NCBI GenBank assembly: GCA_000181795.3
Contig: CM012955.1
Span: 5,625,511 to 5,689,510, forward strand
Reading direction: 5' to 3'
DNA: 64,000 nt
Source: Trichinella spiralis
Lineage: Eukaryota > Nematoda > Enoplea > Trichinellida > Trichinellidae
Positions 16,683 through 30,124 of the stretch are shown in pieces; positions within the stretch are counted from its first letter, which is position 1, and every line of letters starts with the position of its first letter. Position numbers and translations under genes: made by a program. The notes below the pieces were generated by a model. That model made no database searches. It was not told the DNA's origin and saw only the letters and a list, made by a program, of their open reading frames with translations.

Positions 16683-19600
16683 CTACATATATATGCAGAT
16701 ATATATATATATATATATTGGTTTGTTTTGAAGGGAAAGACAAATTTGCTGAAAAAAATATATACGCAAAATTATTATCATTTATAATTTGCATTTGTTA
16801 TAAATGTCAGATTAGAACAGAGTGATGTATAATAATGTTGAAGGGAAAAAAATAATCCCCGTTTAGTTTGAGTGATTGACACAAAGCGTGCAAACAGTGA
16901 GTTTCTGATAAAGTGTTGCACATTTTGTACGAATAAACAACATCTACTACCATTAGTAATGAAATAGACGAAATTTGAAAAAGACCTTTTACACATACAT
17001 ACACATATTAAGCATAACAGTCACAAGACAAAAACAGAATCTTGTTCGTTCTAAGCTTGTGGAAGTTAACCAACGAGTTACATCAGATGCGAACATGTGA
17101 AAAGCAAAACAAGAGAAATAACATTTCCACAGACGGTGGTAAAGCTGAGTTGAATAATAATTTAGCATTTTACAAACGTCATCAAAGCAGTTTGTCGTTA
17201 TTATCAACATCAACGGATCAATGGTTGATGATGATGATGATGATTCACGATATCCTAGCTAGTTAGCAATTGAATACAAATAAAATGAAATAAAAAATGC
17301 AACAAAGCAATCCATTCTACTACTTGCACATGCTGAAAAAAATGTGACAGTGAATTTTTTGAGGCCTCTGATAATTTTAAAGCAGCAAAATAAAAAATAA
17401 TATATTAATATGGTTTATTAAATATTGTCGGAATGCAAAATATGCAATCAACGTGTTGAATTTTAAAATTAAACAAAATTAGTTTTCAGTGTCGATAATT
17501 TATTAATTACAAAAAATTTTAACAAAGAAAAGCACTCGAACACAAATTGTATAATACCACACCCATAGATACATATACATATACATATATATGTATGCGT
17601 ATTGTGATGATAATTTAAAAACTGGACAAAATATATACATATATATTCATAATTTATCAGAAAAATTGAAATTTATTCAGTTTAGTAAGTAAAGAAAAAC
17701 TTTTTTACGAACAAAATAATCTTCCATTGGTTTCATTGCCGTTCAGCTAGAATGATTTATGGTACTGTGAAAATTTTGTTCAAATCTGAATTCCTCAATT
17801 GATTGATATTATAGCTATGCAAAATTTCAATTATCTATTCTTGTCGACCCGATTAAAGTAAACAAAAAGCGCCGTTTATCTGCTGTTTGTTTATTCAAAG
17901 TGGAAGCAGGTGACAAGCAATATTCGGGCAGAAAATTATTTTCAATTTAAAAACAACTCGACTTATATGCATTGCACAGAGTTCAATTGATCATAATCAC
18001 GTTTGTGGGAAATTTATTTTGATAAACAATGCTTGATTCATTGTGCGTTGTTGTTGAATTGAATGAAAATCGAGGGTCGAAAGTCAACACTGCATAAATT
18101 TTATTACACAACTAGTGGTCAGCGTTAATGGTCGCAACATGCCCGAAGTTAAAATATGAAAAGCTGTAAAACTATTCTTCTGCGTCTTCATCTCAGTTGG
18201 CCACAGCGGTCGGCAATGTTTGCTCGTGACGTTGCATTTTATTGTTTGCTCAACAGTTGAACAAATTAACTAAACAAAAACCCATCTTTTTGAACTATCC
18301 GATTATACAGTGCACCAAAAATTATTTCATTATCATTTTTTTCAAACGAAGTTTAACAGTTCTTTTTTTGTTTGATTTTTTAAATTAATAATTATTTTAA
18401 AAAAATAAAATTCTCTATTACAGATGAGAGAGTACTTTTTTTACATTTTCAACAGTCGCACTGATTCATTACTGTAGTCAGCTCAGCATAAGTTTTTTCA
18501 TCTGTTATTTAATGATAATTGTTTTTTATGTTTAATTTTAAAAATAAATTATTTTTCATATAAACGAAAAAACTTTTTTTATCAACATTACAAATTGTAC
18601 TTGTGTTCATTTAAAAAATGTAATAAACAGGAAATACAATAGAATAAATTTAATAAAAAACAATCAAGTAGTAAAAATTTCAGCGTACTGTATTGTCCAT
18701 TATATTTATTTATTGTGATGCTGCATTGGTTTTGTGAAAGTAAAATTGTTTTTAATTTTAAAAAGAAACAATTTTTTGAATAAATTAATTTAAATGTTAA
18801 TCAGTGGAGTCAATCGAATGCATGCTTAAGTGAAGTTGTCAATTTGTAATTTTCGATTCATTGGAATGAAAATCACTGTCGAATAAAAGTGACAACCGAT
18901 TTGCTTTTTTCCATTATAGCGGCAGCAATTTTGACAAGATTCAATTGTCGAACAGGCGATTTGTTCAATTACCGTCGCAAGTGGGGCTAAAAGTGAGGGG
19001 GCAACAAAGAAAGGAGTGAAATTTTTTAAATTCCAACGTAACATGGCAAAACGCAGAATAAACAAAATAATAATAATAAATGTATGAATAAATAAACGAA
19101 CAAAGCAAGTGATCAACTGTGTGTGTGTGTGTGTATTTTTTATTAAGACGGTGATGACGACGTTGATTTGGAGTGAGCTGAAAGATTTTCAACTTTTGCA
19201 GAAAAATTTGATTTCAAATTTGACAAAATTGCACCAACGAAATTTCAACCAGTGAGGGTCGGGTGACTTTTTGAAATTTCTATAAAAAACATAGTTGAAT
19301 TTGTTTGAAACTGCATTTTTGAAAAATATGAAAAAGATTGAGAAATAAACATATTTTATTCTAAAAATTTTCCCATTCTGCATTTTGTGAAATTGTTGTC
19401 ATTTTCATGTTTTAAAGCATAAATGAAAAAATAAAACTAAACAAAAGAAGCATCACTACACTGCATTAAGTGCCGACGTATTCCAGGCAAATTCATTTGA
19501 TCAATTATTGAATTATCTATCGATCATTTCTAGCAAGCGATCGTTGAAAAACGCTTGTCATATTGACAGATGCACAGACATTTTTCTCACTCACAAACTT

Positions 19601-19852
19601 CAAGCCGTTTCGCTAATGTAACGCAAATGGGCTAGCTGATCATTTTTTTCAACTTTTCAGTCTTTTTTTTATTTGTATCAATTGCACACTTTCAAGATGA
19701 CGATGATGAGAAGGGAAAAAATTACTTGTTATTGCAACAGCACTGCTGCTTTTTCATGGACTTTTCAGACAAAAGTTTCATCTCCCAAGTTGTTCATTTT
19801 ATTATTGCACTACCTGTGTTTTATGTCAAAAAAAATTCAAGAAACCCACACC

Positions 19853-19900
19853 CACACCAACACACACACACATACACATACACATACACATACAGACACA
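19853..19900. repeat. CA-rich microsatellite
   Basis: Imperfect CA run with interspersed TACA units. Confidence 0.85.
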
Positions 19901-20542
19901 TATATAAACCAGAACAACCGCCACCAGATATATATAATAATATGAATTGCAATTGAAAAATTGAATATAATATTTGCTAACTGAGTTCAAGTTTTTGCTT
20001 GGGGATAGGCAAGCACGGGGCTAGGCAATAATGAAAAGATGGTAGTTGAAATATTTTGGACCTGACGATGAACGTGAGACCAGAAATTGTTCACTCCCAC
20101 TCAACAGTGAGAAAAGAGAGTGAGAAAGAAAGAGATAGACTGATAAAGATATAGACAGAAAGAGAAAGAGCACAAACAAACCGATAAATAAATTGATAAA
20201 TAGATAAACAAAAGGGGCTTTTGCTTGGAAAAAAGCACAAAACAAAAGCCGCTATCTTAAACATGTCTAAAAAATACTAGATAAATTTTCTCGTCAACTC
20301 ATCGTTCATTCATCTTCCGTCACTTTCATATCACGCAACAACTTTGCGCATCAGTGCAAATGTAGCTAATGAACAGAACTGAGCAGAAGAGAACTGAACT
20401 GAACTGAACTGAAGAGGTATATAGTGATGAAAAACGAAATATAGATACAGAGACAGATATATATATATATATATAAATATATATTATACGGAGAGATAGA
20501 TAAATTTATATAAAACACCGTGTAGTGCAAAACATTTCCACT

Positions 20543-21997
20543 TCAACGACCGTACGAATCGGTGCTGCTGGCAAAGCGGCCACGTCGCAGAGCTTTGAAT
20601 TCGTCCGACGAACGGCTGTGCAATGTCGACGTGGTGTGGTGCAACGCCTTGGTCTTGGTGGAATCGATCACCGCGTAGTTGGTCGAAGAAGAAGTACCGG
20701 CACCGGTCGCTGCATCACCAAAAGTTCGGGACGTGGTCGGCGTCTGCAGATTGGACGAAGACGACGCCGACGAGCCCATTTCCAAAGTGACATAATTCAA
20801 CTGGCTCATGTCGTACGCTTGGTCTTCGGCTTTTGCCACCGCCGGATTCTGCTGTTCACCATTGCCACCGTCCGACAGCGAACAAGTCAATGGAAGAGGA
20901 GTCGGCTCCGGCTCCGGTACTGTTGCCGTTGGAGCAACTAACGCTCGGATTGGTTCCAAAGCTGCTGGCATCAACGTTGCTGCTCCTGCTGCTGCTGGTG
21001 GTGGTGGTGGTGTTGGTCGTTCGGCATTTTTGGCCTTGGAGCGCGACGAGCCAGATCTGCCAAGAAATTGGAAAAATCGTCGTCGGTCTTGATTCACAAC
21101 TTGTTCAACTAAACAAGAAGAATAAATTAAGTGAACAACAAGAAAAATAAAGAAATAATAATAATAAGCAAACCCGGATTAGCGGCTTGATTCAACGGAT
21201 GGACGTTGATGTAATGGGACTGGCTGTTGGTCGACGGAGCCGCAGCGTTGGATCGTAGATCGACGAAGCAAGCGTTTCTCTGAGTGGGAATGTGCAATTC
21301 GCTGAACTCGGAGAAATCGTTCATCAAACGGATCGTGTTGCAGTTGCCAAATCGAGAAGCGCCTACAATTTGAACAAATAAAAAGAAAAAATGGAAAATT
21401 TTCCCACAAAAATAACACCAAGCTTACCATTGGCTCTTGAAAATTCGGCGCGATTGCCAAAAAAACTAAAATTTTAAAAATTATCATGAATTATCGTCAC
21501 AAAACAAAAAAATATTATAAATAAATAAATATATATATATACTCGGACGATGTAAAACGCTGGATGGAAGAGTTGTCGAATCGATCCGCTTCGTTGTAGG
21601 CCGTGGATGTAGCAGTTTCCAAAATGATTCTCTGCACTTGGCAAAACAGCTCGCTAGCCCGAGAACACTGGAACGTGTAAACACCAGGTCCGAATTCACA
21701 CCGACGTCCGCTTTCAAATCTGCAAATAAAATATAATAAAAAATAACTCATTTTTTTGTTAAAATAATAAATTTGTTGTATTGGATGTAACCTGAAAAAA
21801 TCGTCGCAAAAACCGTAACAACGAACATGGTGCCACGGACATTGAATAATCAACGCGGTACGCTGGTGGAAGCGGATTCCGAACGGGCCGATTTCAATTG
21901 AACCGCGGACAGTTCTGCCGGACGAGAGTTTTGCTGTCACCGAAAAAGAGTGCGATTTGGCGTTTGAATCGAATTGTCGACTTGGAACGCAACCCAT
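20543..21997 (-). CDS. FRS2: FRS2-like receptor tyrosine kinase adaptor (PTB domain), 5 coding exons
   Basis: This is a membrane-anchored adaptor that couples receptor tyrosine kinases (FGF receptor family) to GRB2 and SHP2. Coding exons are 21997-21792, 21719-21543, 21465-21428, 21362-21174 and 21108-20543; the phases match and give 391 residues. It starts MGCVPSR, giving the Gly2 expected for myristoylation as in FRS2. A PTB domain follows, with HHVRCYGF and FESGRRCEFGPGVYTFQC, close to vertebrate FRS2. Tyrosine motifs in the tail are YINV (GRB2-type YxNx), LNYVTLEM and NYAVIDSTKTKAL; the last two match the two C-terminal SHP2-binding sites of FRS2, including the TPTT spacer between them. 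Exon 3 is only 38 nt. A TTTCAG acceptor 13 nt before the ATG implies a noncoding 5' exon. An insulin-receptor-substrate or DOK relative is less likely. Confidence 0.88.
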
Positions 21998-22599
21998 CGT
22001 CACTTCTGAAACAAACAAGTAAACAAATAAGCAAACAAACAAACAAGCAGTAAACAAATTTTCCTCTGTTGAACAGAGCGCGGCTAAACGGGCCGAGCAT
22101 AGTGGCCGCTGCGCGTAAAAATGAAAATGTGAGCTGAGCGTTGTTGCTGTCGTGGCCGTCGTCATCTACCGGCCAGCGAACGAACCAACGAGCGAGCGAG
22201 CGACGCTTAAATTAGCCAATAGAAGAAGAACAAGCAAGAACAAACCAGACCAAGCCGTGAAATGAGCTTCAGCTAAGAATTTGAAATTTGCTCCTCACGT
22301 GACAATTTTGCGAAGAAGATCAAGAAAGAATAAGAATGAAATGAAATGAAATCAAATCAAATCATCTTTTTCAAACCTACAACAATCAATCATGTCGTGT
22401 TAATTATTGAAATTTCTATTTTAAAAAATGAATGTTTTTCACTGTTGGGCAAAGATACAAGCGTTGATTAGTGTTAGTTGTTGGTTTTTTCAATTTTACA
22501 CAAACATCGTCAGCAAAAGATTTTCAACGACAAGCCCAACATAGCTAAAAATAAGAAAAAGATCAAAAAAAAGAGAAAGAGAGAGACACTGGCAGTGTG

Positions 22600-22765
22600 A
22601 AAGCCGCCGGCGGCTAGATGGGAGGAAATTTTGCCCCTACACCGGCCGGCGCGCGGCAACAACTGACTACGAACCAAACGGCAAAAGAATATTAAAGACG
22701 ACCACCAAGCGCACGGCGCTGGCCAACCGAGCGCGCGCGCTGGTTGCATCTGCACCGCTCGACTA
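22600..22765. promoter_or_regulatory. FRS2: GC/CpG-rich island upstream of FRS2 gene
   Basis: This short block contains GCCGCCGGCGGC, CCGGCCGGCGCGCGGC and GAGCGCGCGCGC, very unlike the surrounding AT-rich DNA. It lies about 0.6-0.8 kb upstream of the FRS2 start codon on the minus strand. A promoter or first-exon role is inferred from position and composition only. Confidence 0.35.
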
Positions 22766-23762
22766 TTTTCTGTTCGAAAATTAGCTCTCGCTTCTGTTGC
22801 TTTCTGCCACTTGCTAAACTGACCATGCTAACGGGAAAAGGCGATCATGGAAACCCGCCTCAAAAAATATAAAACAACAACTTACAGTAGCCAACCAACA
22901 ATCTTGTGAATCAGAAAAATAACAGAGAAAATTAATTAAATTGAAAATTGACAAAAAATGCTGACGATGTATAATTTTTAAAAATTAACTACGCAAAAGA
23001 AAAAAAACTGATAACGATCACTCGGCTGGCGTGTTTTTTTTCTGCTTCAATCACAGTAAACAAAGTGAAAAGCTTGCGCCACGACAAAAACCAACAACAA
23101 CAACAACACCGACGATGACGACGCAAGCACACTCGAAGTTATCAGCTTGTCGATTTTCAAACCCAATTCTACCGAATCGGTTCATCTAGAAAAATTCATT
23201 AAAATATTTAACAAAAGAAACTATATATGCAAATAAATAAATAAATCATAACCAATTTTTTTATGGTTGAAAAAACTGACAAAAACAATCGACTCCAGAC
23301 TCAATTGAACGGTGAACAATTTTTTGCAATAAAGAAAAAACAAATCCACTCCACCGCAGCAACAGTCGTCGACAAGTCAACTTGGAGGGGCCTCACAGCC
23401 GAGAAAAACGACAGCCGCCAAACTGAACGCAAGCCCGACTGAATTTAACAAAATTAAAATGTGAATTTTAACTACAGTAAAACATGCTTTATTGATTTTC
23501 AAGTTAAAAATGTATATAAAAAATGACATCATTTATTTTAAAAAACGTTTTAAAAAAATGTACCAACTTTTCATGTACACCAAAAAACAGATACACCGAA
23601 AGTAAAAACAATTGTTCAACGCGTATAATGATGTATTTTTATTTGTTAAAAATTATTTCGTTCCATTATTACGCCCATTCGACAAATTGTACAATTGAAA
23701 TAAATTGAAATTTGAAAAAATAAGTAAATTTTATTCACAAAAATTGCAAACACTTTTTCCAT

Positions 23763-23768
23763 TTTATT
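23763..23768 (-). terminator. SLC25A44: Candidate polyadenylation signal of SLC25A44-like gene
   Basis: AATAAA on the minus strand, about 170 nt after the stop codon at 23939. Confidence 0.4.
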
Positions 23769-23938
23769 TTTATTCCAGTATCATCTACCAAAATATGAGC
23801 TTCTCTGTTCAATGGCAGCACCAAAAAACACGGCAGCCATGCGCGCAAATAAAATAAAATTATTAAAATTCTTCAATTCACAGCAACTTTCAAACCGAAG
23901 TAAAAATATTCACTCTTCACGTTCAAATGCACCAACGT

Positions 23939-25811
23939 TCACCAGCGTACTTGCGACTGGAAATGCTTCTGCACACTCACACGCTTCACGTATTCGTACA
24001 TGGTGATAAAGAAAAAAGAGGAAATACAAACGGAACATACGCGCGCTGTCAGTCCCATGGTAAAAATTCCGAAACGTTCTTTTTTCCACAAATTCAACAT
24101 CGTCTCACGCCATTTTGTTCCGCGAACCTTTAATAATGAAATTTCAGTTTCATTCACTTAACAAAACATTACATTCGACACGAAATTTTTTCTAAATGCC
24201 GAAAATAATAAAGAAAAAATTATCTAAATTATCCAGCCTTAAATTATTTGTAAAAATTATAACGAATGGTGTTAACATTTCATTTATTTGAAATTCAGAC
24301 TTCATTCAACTAGAAAAACATTTGAATGTTGAATGATGATTCAAATTTCAAACACCCAAAGCTTCATGTCTGTCGCCAAACGCTCAATCTACATACAGTC
24401 TGCTTATTTGATAAAACAAAATTTTAATATCAATGTGTTTCTTTCATAATGGCAACACTCTGCACACCACTGAAATCATAATAATTCACAAAACAATACA
24501 TTTTCAATTTGAACAAAATATTTTTTTAACTAATTACTTCATTCAACTTACATCCATCCACTGCAATTATTTCAACTCATCTTAAAGCAATCCACACTCT
24601 TTTAATTCCTAATTGCAATAAAATTTACTTGAATTACTTGAACATTATTATTTAAGAGACAACAAATCTGTACAATAATCACCTGCAAATTCGTACGAAA
24701 CACATCTAAAGAGTGAGTAAGGACAGTTGCTGTCAGAGAAGCCACAGTAGCTGAAACACCAGTCACGACAATTTGAGGAACAGAATCGACCTTCTTGCAA
24801 ATATAATCTGAAATTATATTTCAAATTTTGTTAATTATATTTAAGATCATACATATAGTAAAATTATAGAACAATGAATGAAAATGAAAGTCAAGACTTT
24901 TTTTTAACTAAAAAAAATGAAAACATATATTTTCGACAGCCTAAACTGAACAAATAATAGAAACTAATTTCAATTAAATCCAATTTGAAAAACATTTCAC
25001 CTGATAAAGCATGGTAAGTTGACCAAAACACAGCACTGCTTGGTGCGTAACACAACAGCGATGCAAAATAGCCACGGTAAAAACCGCGGATAAGACCATC
25101 TCGTTCGTAAATTTGTTTGCAGATGAGATAGCTGAGAGGTCCCTTGGCATCTTTGCATTTTTCAGACAAATTCAATGGAGATTCAAAAATCGACGCGTCT
25201 ACGCTCATTGGATGCTTTTTCGAAGCAATGTGAGAAACCATCATGTGCTGAGAGACAACGTCAAGCGGAACCAAAATTAGTTGAGCCCCGGCAGTAGCTC
25301 CCGCACCGGCAATAAATGCTCTGTTAATAATAAAAAAACAAAAACAATTTCATCACATGAACGATTAAATAATACAAATAAATGAACGCTTTTCAATACA
25401 CCTATTACTATTTCTGCATAAAGATTAGCAAAAATGTAATTACCGAAGATGGCTGTTCGCAAAGTCATGCTTAGAGAGTTTCTCTCGTATCTTTTCATAC
25501 AACATCAAGTAAGTCATAACCGATGTCATCTGCAAAGAATTAGGAAGAAACCCACGATACAAAGCTCGACCGCCTTCATTGGCAAGAATGTGGCGAAAAG
25601 TGCCCAATGTGCCCATTCCGGCATAAACCTTTGGCTCAATTTGCATTCGCGTTTTTACCACAGTTAGTGGATAAGTCAAAGTGCGAATTGTAAAAGACGA
25701 TGCTGTATTTAAGCGTAGATATTTTGCCACGTCCAGCATGTGCCATTCGATAACTTGGAATCCTTTGGAACCGAAACCCATCGAATCGCCCACTGGCTCC
25801 ATGTTCGACAT
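23939..25811 (-). CDS. SLC25A44: Mitochondrial carrier, SLC25A44 type, 4 coding exons
   Basis: This is an inner mitochondrial membrane carrier. SLC25A44 is known as a branched-chain amino acid transporter, and this assignment is by family resemblance. Coding exons are 25811-25444, 25320-25001, 24807-24683 and 24127-23939, giving 333 residues in continuous frame. The three mitochondrial-carrier repeats are visible. Their signatures are YPLTVVKTRMQ, VPLDVVSQHMM and HSLDVFRTNLQ. Each repeat also has an EGG/ADG-type second half, for example LYRGFLPNSLQM and FYRGYFASLLCYAPSSAVFW. The VPLDVVSQH motif, the absence of Asp in the first signature, and the IEW near the N-terminus are typical of SLC25A44. 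In the third signature the usual Pro is Ser. The start MSNMEPVG lies just behind a TTTTAG acceptor, implying an upstream noncoding exon. Confidence 0.88.
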
Positions 25812-27685
25812 TAGACCTAAAAGTAAATAATGTAACAAAACATGTGAAGAAACGACATACACAACTACTAATGAAGTCTACCTTTTCACCAGAGTACTGA
25901 AAACACGTACAGTACCCAAGTAATTTTCAGGTTAGATAGCTAGTTAAAAAAATTGTCAACAACAAAGATAAATATTTTTTCAGTAAGCAGTAATATTAAT
26001 ATTAAATGTAATATTTTTTTTTGAAATTTAATTAGTTATAAATTTTAAAATTAATGTCTAAAAATTTTTTAATTTTGCAGTTTAAACAATTAGTATTACT
26101 GTAACTTTCGGAATATTTAATGTGAAAAATTCTCTGCACATTTAAAGCAAGCAGTTTCTTAATTTTTACTTAAAGTATAGATATTAAAAAAAGATAAATT
26201 AAATTATTTCTGCTGTTATTATAAGATGCCTGTTGAAACTGCAAAGTGCGTGGTTTCGAGAGATACAATGCATCTTTAATTAAATTTTAAAAAAGTCACA
26301 TATTTTTTCAATTTTTTTGTTAATTTTACGTATTCTCATTTTCATACTGCCAATGATTCGAAACAGTATCCAAAAACCATTAAGAAAGTCTTTATTCAGA
26401 AATAAAATCAAAAACACCGTGAAGAATTCGCCTTCATATAAATGAACTTTGTGTTTTTTGACAATAATGATAAACAAAAATACATAGCTGTAGAATATTT
26501 TGAAAATTCATTTCAGAATTGTTACTGACATTTTTTAGATTTTGCATAATGTTTACTTCTTCAGCACCGTTCTTTATGTATAGGTGACGCATGGACTTTT
26601 CTTTTCCATGATTGCTAAATGAGATTCCGATTGTCAAACGAAGTGAGTAATCTGAACATTGTTTTTAGATATGTCAATCGAAAATAAATGTGACAAATAG
26701 CTAAAGATGCAAGAATGAAGAATGGTATAATGACTGAAAGCAGGAATATTTTCTATTGTAAGTTAATGCAGTTATTCAATATAATTTCTATTAAAAATTA
26801 AATCAGCAGGGCAATTGATTCTAATGTGAGTTTCTCCTTAGTGGGTATGCCCAATTGGAACACTAACGGTTTAAATGTTACGAAGTCAATTATTAATATT
26901 TTAACTTGTTTGAAAATACAAAATACGTAATTTAAAGGTGAAGTGTTTTAATTTTCGCAAAATGGTAAGTATTTTATTCATGTAGTATTTATTTCATCTC
27001 ACTCGTAACGTGTAATAACTTTTAATGAGTGTATGAATACACAAGCAATTGTCACAAGACACACACACACACACACACCCAAACACAGGCTAATCTTACA
27101 ACAATTCTAAGTGACCTCTGGAATCAGTCTGGCCTGTCTAGTATATAATCCAATCAAACTCATTTTCTAGCTAGATTTCTTCATGGTACATAACAGTGTT
27201 GTAATGCAATAGTATTATAATAAAGATGTACATGAAAAGTTGGTGCATTTTTTAGCTATATGTCGTATATACGGCAGAGATAATAGTGCTACGATGTGGA
27301 TGACGCTACGATGACAGACAATATTTACAAGATTTGGAAAATTAACAATGATAGTAATTTTTTATATGAAAAAATTGCTTTTATTAAGATATAGTTCAAA
27401 TTTCAAGAGTTTTTACTTTGTGAAGAAAAACTATTTTGCAATGAATTTATTTCCTACTGTAAAAGCTTAAACTAGATCAAATAGTTTCAAGCAATCATTA
27501 TATTTGTTATTTAAAACTTTAAATTGTATTTCAATGTTTTCTAACTTTTTCATTTTAATGCTATAAGTGCCTGAACAGTTTATCAAATTTGGGATCCTGC
27601 TTATATTTTAGTGGTCTACATTTTTACTGTAATAACTTACTATTTGTGGCGTTTGTTTGCGCAGTGCGGAGCATTGCTGTTTGTG
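25812..27685. other. Intergenic interval between SLC25A44 and UBE2G2 genes
   Basis: AT-rich and without recognisable exons. It is the shared upstream region of two divergently transcribed genes, so both promoters should lie here. A CA dinucleotide run is present near 27059-27078. Confidence 0.5.
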
Positions 27686-29639
27686 ATGTCGGCTTTAAAA
27701 CGTTTGATGAATGAATATAAACGTAAAATTGTAGTCTGTTCATTTACAACTACTTACTGCTTGCTTTATTTAAGAGTTGTCGCAAAATGCACCTGAAGGC
27801 ATAATCGCTGGACCCTCAGATAATGACAACTTTTTCGAATGGGATTGTATTATTATGTATGTAATGTGTTTATTATATTATATCCCCAAAAATTTAGTTA
27901 TTAAAATGCAAACACAAGCAGATAAAGTATTTAAAAAGGTATTGATAAAATGAAATCTTGCTTCTATGACTTTCATTTTTTGCGTTATTTTTTGTAATGC
28001 CAGCTGTAGTTTTAATTTATTTGTGGTAAAGTATTTTTCCTGCTTCTATTTTACTGATTAGTTCCCATATATAATCATTTCGATTTCTTTACTTTTCAGT
28101 GAAGTATAATTTTGCTTTCTATCGCTGTTATAAGCTCTTGCAGTGTAGAAAAATGAGCATTAAAGAAATTCTGTGAACGACTGATTTAAGTTTTTTGTGA
28201 AGGTTGTTTTCTTTATTGGTGAATAATGGGTAAATAAGTTCTTTATTTAAATGTAGTGTAGCTCTATGTGTTAGTATTGGAAAGTTGAGTCATACAGTTT
28301 TGATTTTTTTAGTTTCACTACCTATTGGTGTTATCAATATTTCTTTTCATCGATTTGTTTTCTTTAATGTATCAAGAATGTATAATCAACTTTGAACACT
28401 GCTATGTTGAATTTGATTTCATAGAAACGATGAATCATTTCAGTACACTACAATTTGTTGCATTTTGCTTGCGTTGACTTTTCAATGATTTTTTCAGTTT
28501 GCTGAGAAACGCTTAGATGCATTGATATGATTGACTTGTTTGAGCGTTTGAGTGAATCAAGTGCAGCTTGTTATTGGTAGAATTATTTTTATTAAATGCA
28601 AATCACATTCAGGCAAATGCAAGTAGATAATTATTTTCTAGATGGCGGGTAATGTTTTAAAATAGTTGTGAAATAAAAAGTAATAGATACTTTACATTTT
28701 AAATGATGAGAATGAATTTGCTTTAGGCGATCAATGTCACTGACACGTTAACTAGACTGTTAAGCAGATTTGTCTTGTTTTCGTTGAACTTTTTTAGAAA
28801 ACCCTTGATTATAATTTTTCATATTTCAAATTTTCATGCTACTTTTTGTCTTGTTGACTTTTAGGTGACGATAAATACAGTTGATAATCAGTAATAAAAG
28901 ATGCTATTTATTGCAATAACAATGGCATGTTTGTATTGTTATGTTGCTGATGTAATTTATAATAACAATATAATATGTCTAATTTGTCAGCAACATAAAG
29001 TTTATATTTATTCATGTTGAAAATACATTGCATTCTATTTACAGCATATAGCGATAATTTGTTTCATTGCTTGTAAGTTTTTACGGCTTAATTGTGTACC
29101 TTTTGAGAACAGTTTACACTGATTTATTGTATTTTCATGTTTTGTAGCGGCCCTCCGGATACTTATTATGAAAATGGAGTATTTCAAGCAAAGCTCCGGT
29201 TTCCCAGTGACTACCCACTTAGTCCTCCGAAGATGACATTTACTTGTGAAATGTTCCATCCGAATATTTACCCGGACGGACGTGTGTGCATCAGTATACT
29301 GCATGCACCAGGAGACGATCCGACTGGTTATGAATGCGCTGCGGAACGTTGGTCACCAGTTCAAAGTGTAGAAAAGATACTACTATCTGTGCTGAGCATG
29401 TTAGCTGGTAAAGCTAAGTTTTTCATCTAACCTGTATATATATTATATATATACCGGCGAGGATGTTTTGTAAAAAAAATTTTTTAATTTCAGAGCCAAA
29501 TGTAGAAAGTGCCGCAAACATTGCTGCAGCAAAAATGTATCGTGACGACAGGCAACAATTTGAGAAATACGTCAAACGTACAGTACAGGACAGCTTAGGT
29601 TTGGTCGAGAAAACTTCCCAAGAGCAGACTAAAAAGTGA
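27686..29639 (+). CDS. UBE2G2: Ubiquitin-conjugating enzyme E2 G2 (Ubc7 type), 4 coding exons
   Basis: This is an E2 enzyme that passes ubiquitin to substrates in endoplasmic-reticulum-associated degradation. Exons are 27686-27722, 27775-27856, 29148-29407 and 29494-29639, giving 174 residues with all phases in register. The start [12 protein letters not shown] and the junction to [14 protein letters not shown] match the UBE2G2 N-terminus. The HPN motif sits in [12 protein letters not shown], and the catalytic cysteine is Cys87, equivalent to Cys89 of the human enzyme, which has two more N-terminal residues. The acidic loop [17 protein letters not shown] after the active site is the insertion that defines the Ubc7/UBE2G class. 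The tail, after DSLGLVEK, is a little longer than in mammals. Intron 2 is 1.3 kb, the others under 90 bp. The gene is convergent with L2HGDH. Confidence 0.95.
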
Positions 29640-29809
29640 TTGTGAATATATTCTCTTTTCCTTTATAAATGTAAAAGTTCGATAAAAGTAGTAAAATTTG
29701 GTGAAAGGGATTTGCTTTTCATTTTTGAACTCCGCTGCTGCAAATGCATACTTTTTTATCTCGCAGAAATGCAAATCAACACTGTTCGTGCAATTAGAAA
29801 ACGGCAGAA

Positions 29810-29815
29810 AATAAA
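29810..29815 (+). terminator. UBE2G2: Candidate polyadenylation signal of UBE2G2
   Basis: AATAAA about 170 nt after the UBE2G2 stop codon, in the 485-nt gap between the two convergent genes. Confidence 0.45.
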
Positions 29816-30124
29816 ACTTCAGTAAAAATCTATGCTGATGTTAACAAGAGAATCTTAATCCTGAAATAATTCCAGGAACTGAAATTTTTGAACACTACTT
29901 TTTTGCAAATTATTGTAAATGGACGACTGTTGCAAATTTTTATCAAATTTTGAATTCACAAATAAAAATTATACTTACTTTTTCATTAATCAAATAATAT
30001 AAAGGGGGGGGAGAGGGTCTTCTGTAAGCATATTTCAATTCTAACCTGAATCTGAGAAATAACCGATATTTGAATAGAATATGCTGCTACTACTACACAT
30101 ACGCACAGCAGAATGTGAAAGAAA

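Larger units (their letters stand above)
21998..23938. other. FRS2 upstream region and intergenic interval
   Basis: CG-rich patches at about 22.13-22.21 kb and 22.60-22.76 kb stand out in AT-rich sequence. Either could hold the noncoding first exon and promoter of the FRS2-like gene, whose ATG sits just behind a splice acceptor. The part above 23.4 kb is AT-rich and includes the 3' untranslated region of the SLC25A44-like gene. No further coding exon was recognised. Confidence 0.45.

Noticed and set aside
16153-16830. Several open frames of 65-108 residues on both strands
   Set aside because: They are created by CAG, GAT and pentanucleotide microsatellites and give poly-Ala, poly-His, poly-Asp or tyrosine/isoleucine repeats.
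20833-21150. Plus-strand frames opposite FRS2 exon 6
   Set aside because: Leu/Val-rich antisense of the Pro/Ala-rich FRS2 segment; the minus frame carries the conserved FRS2 motifs.
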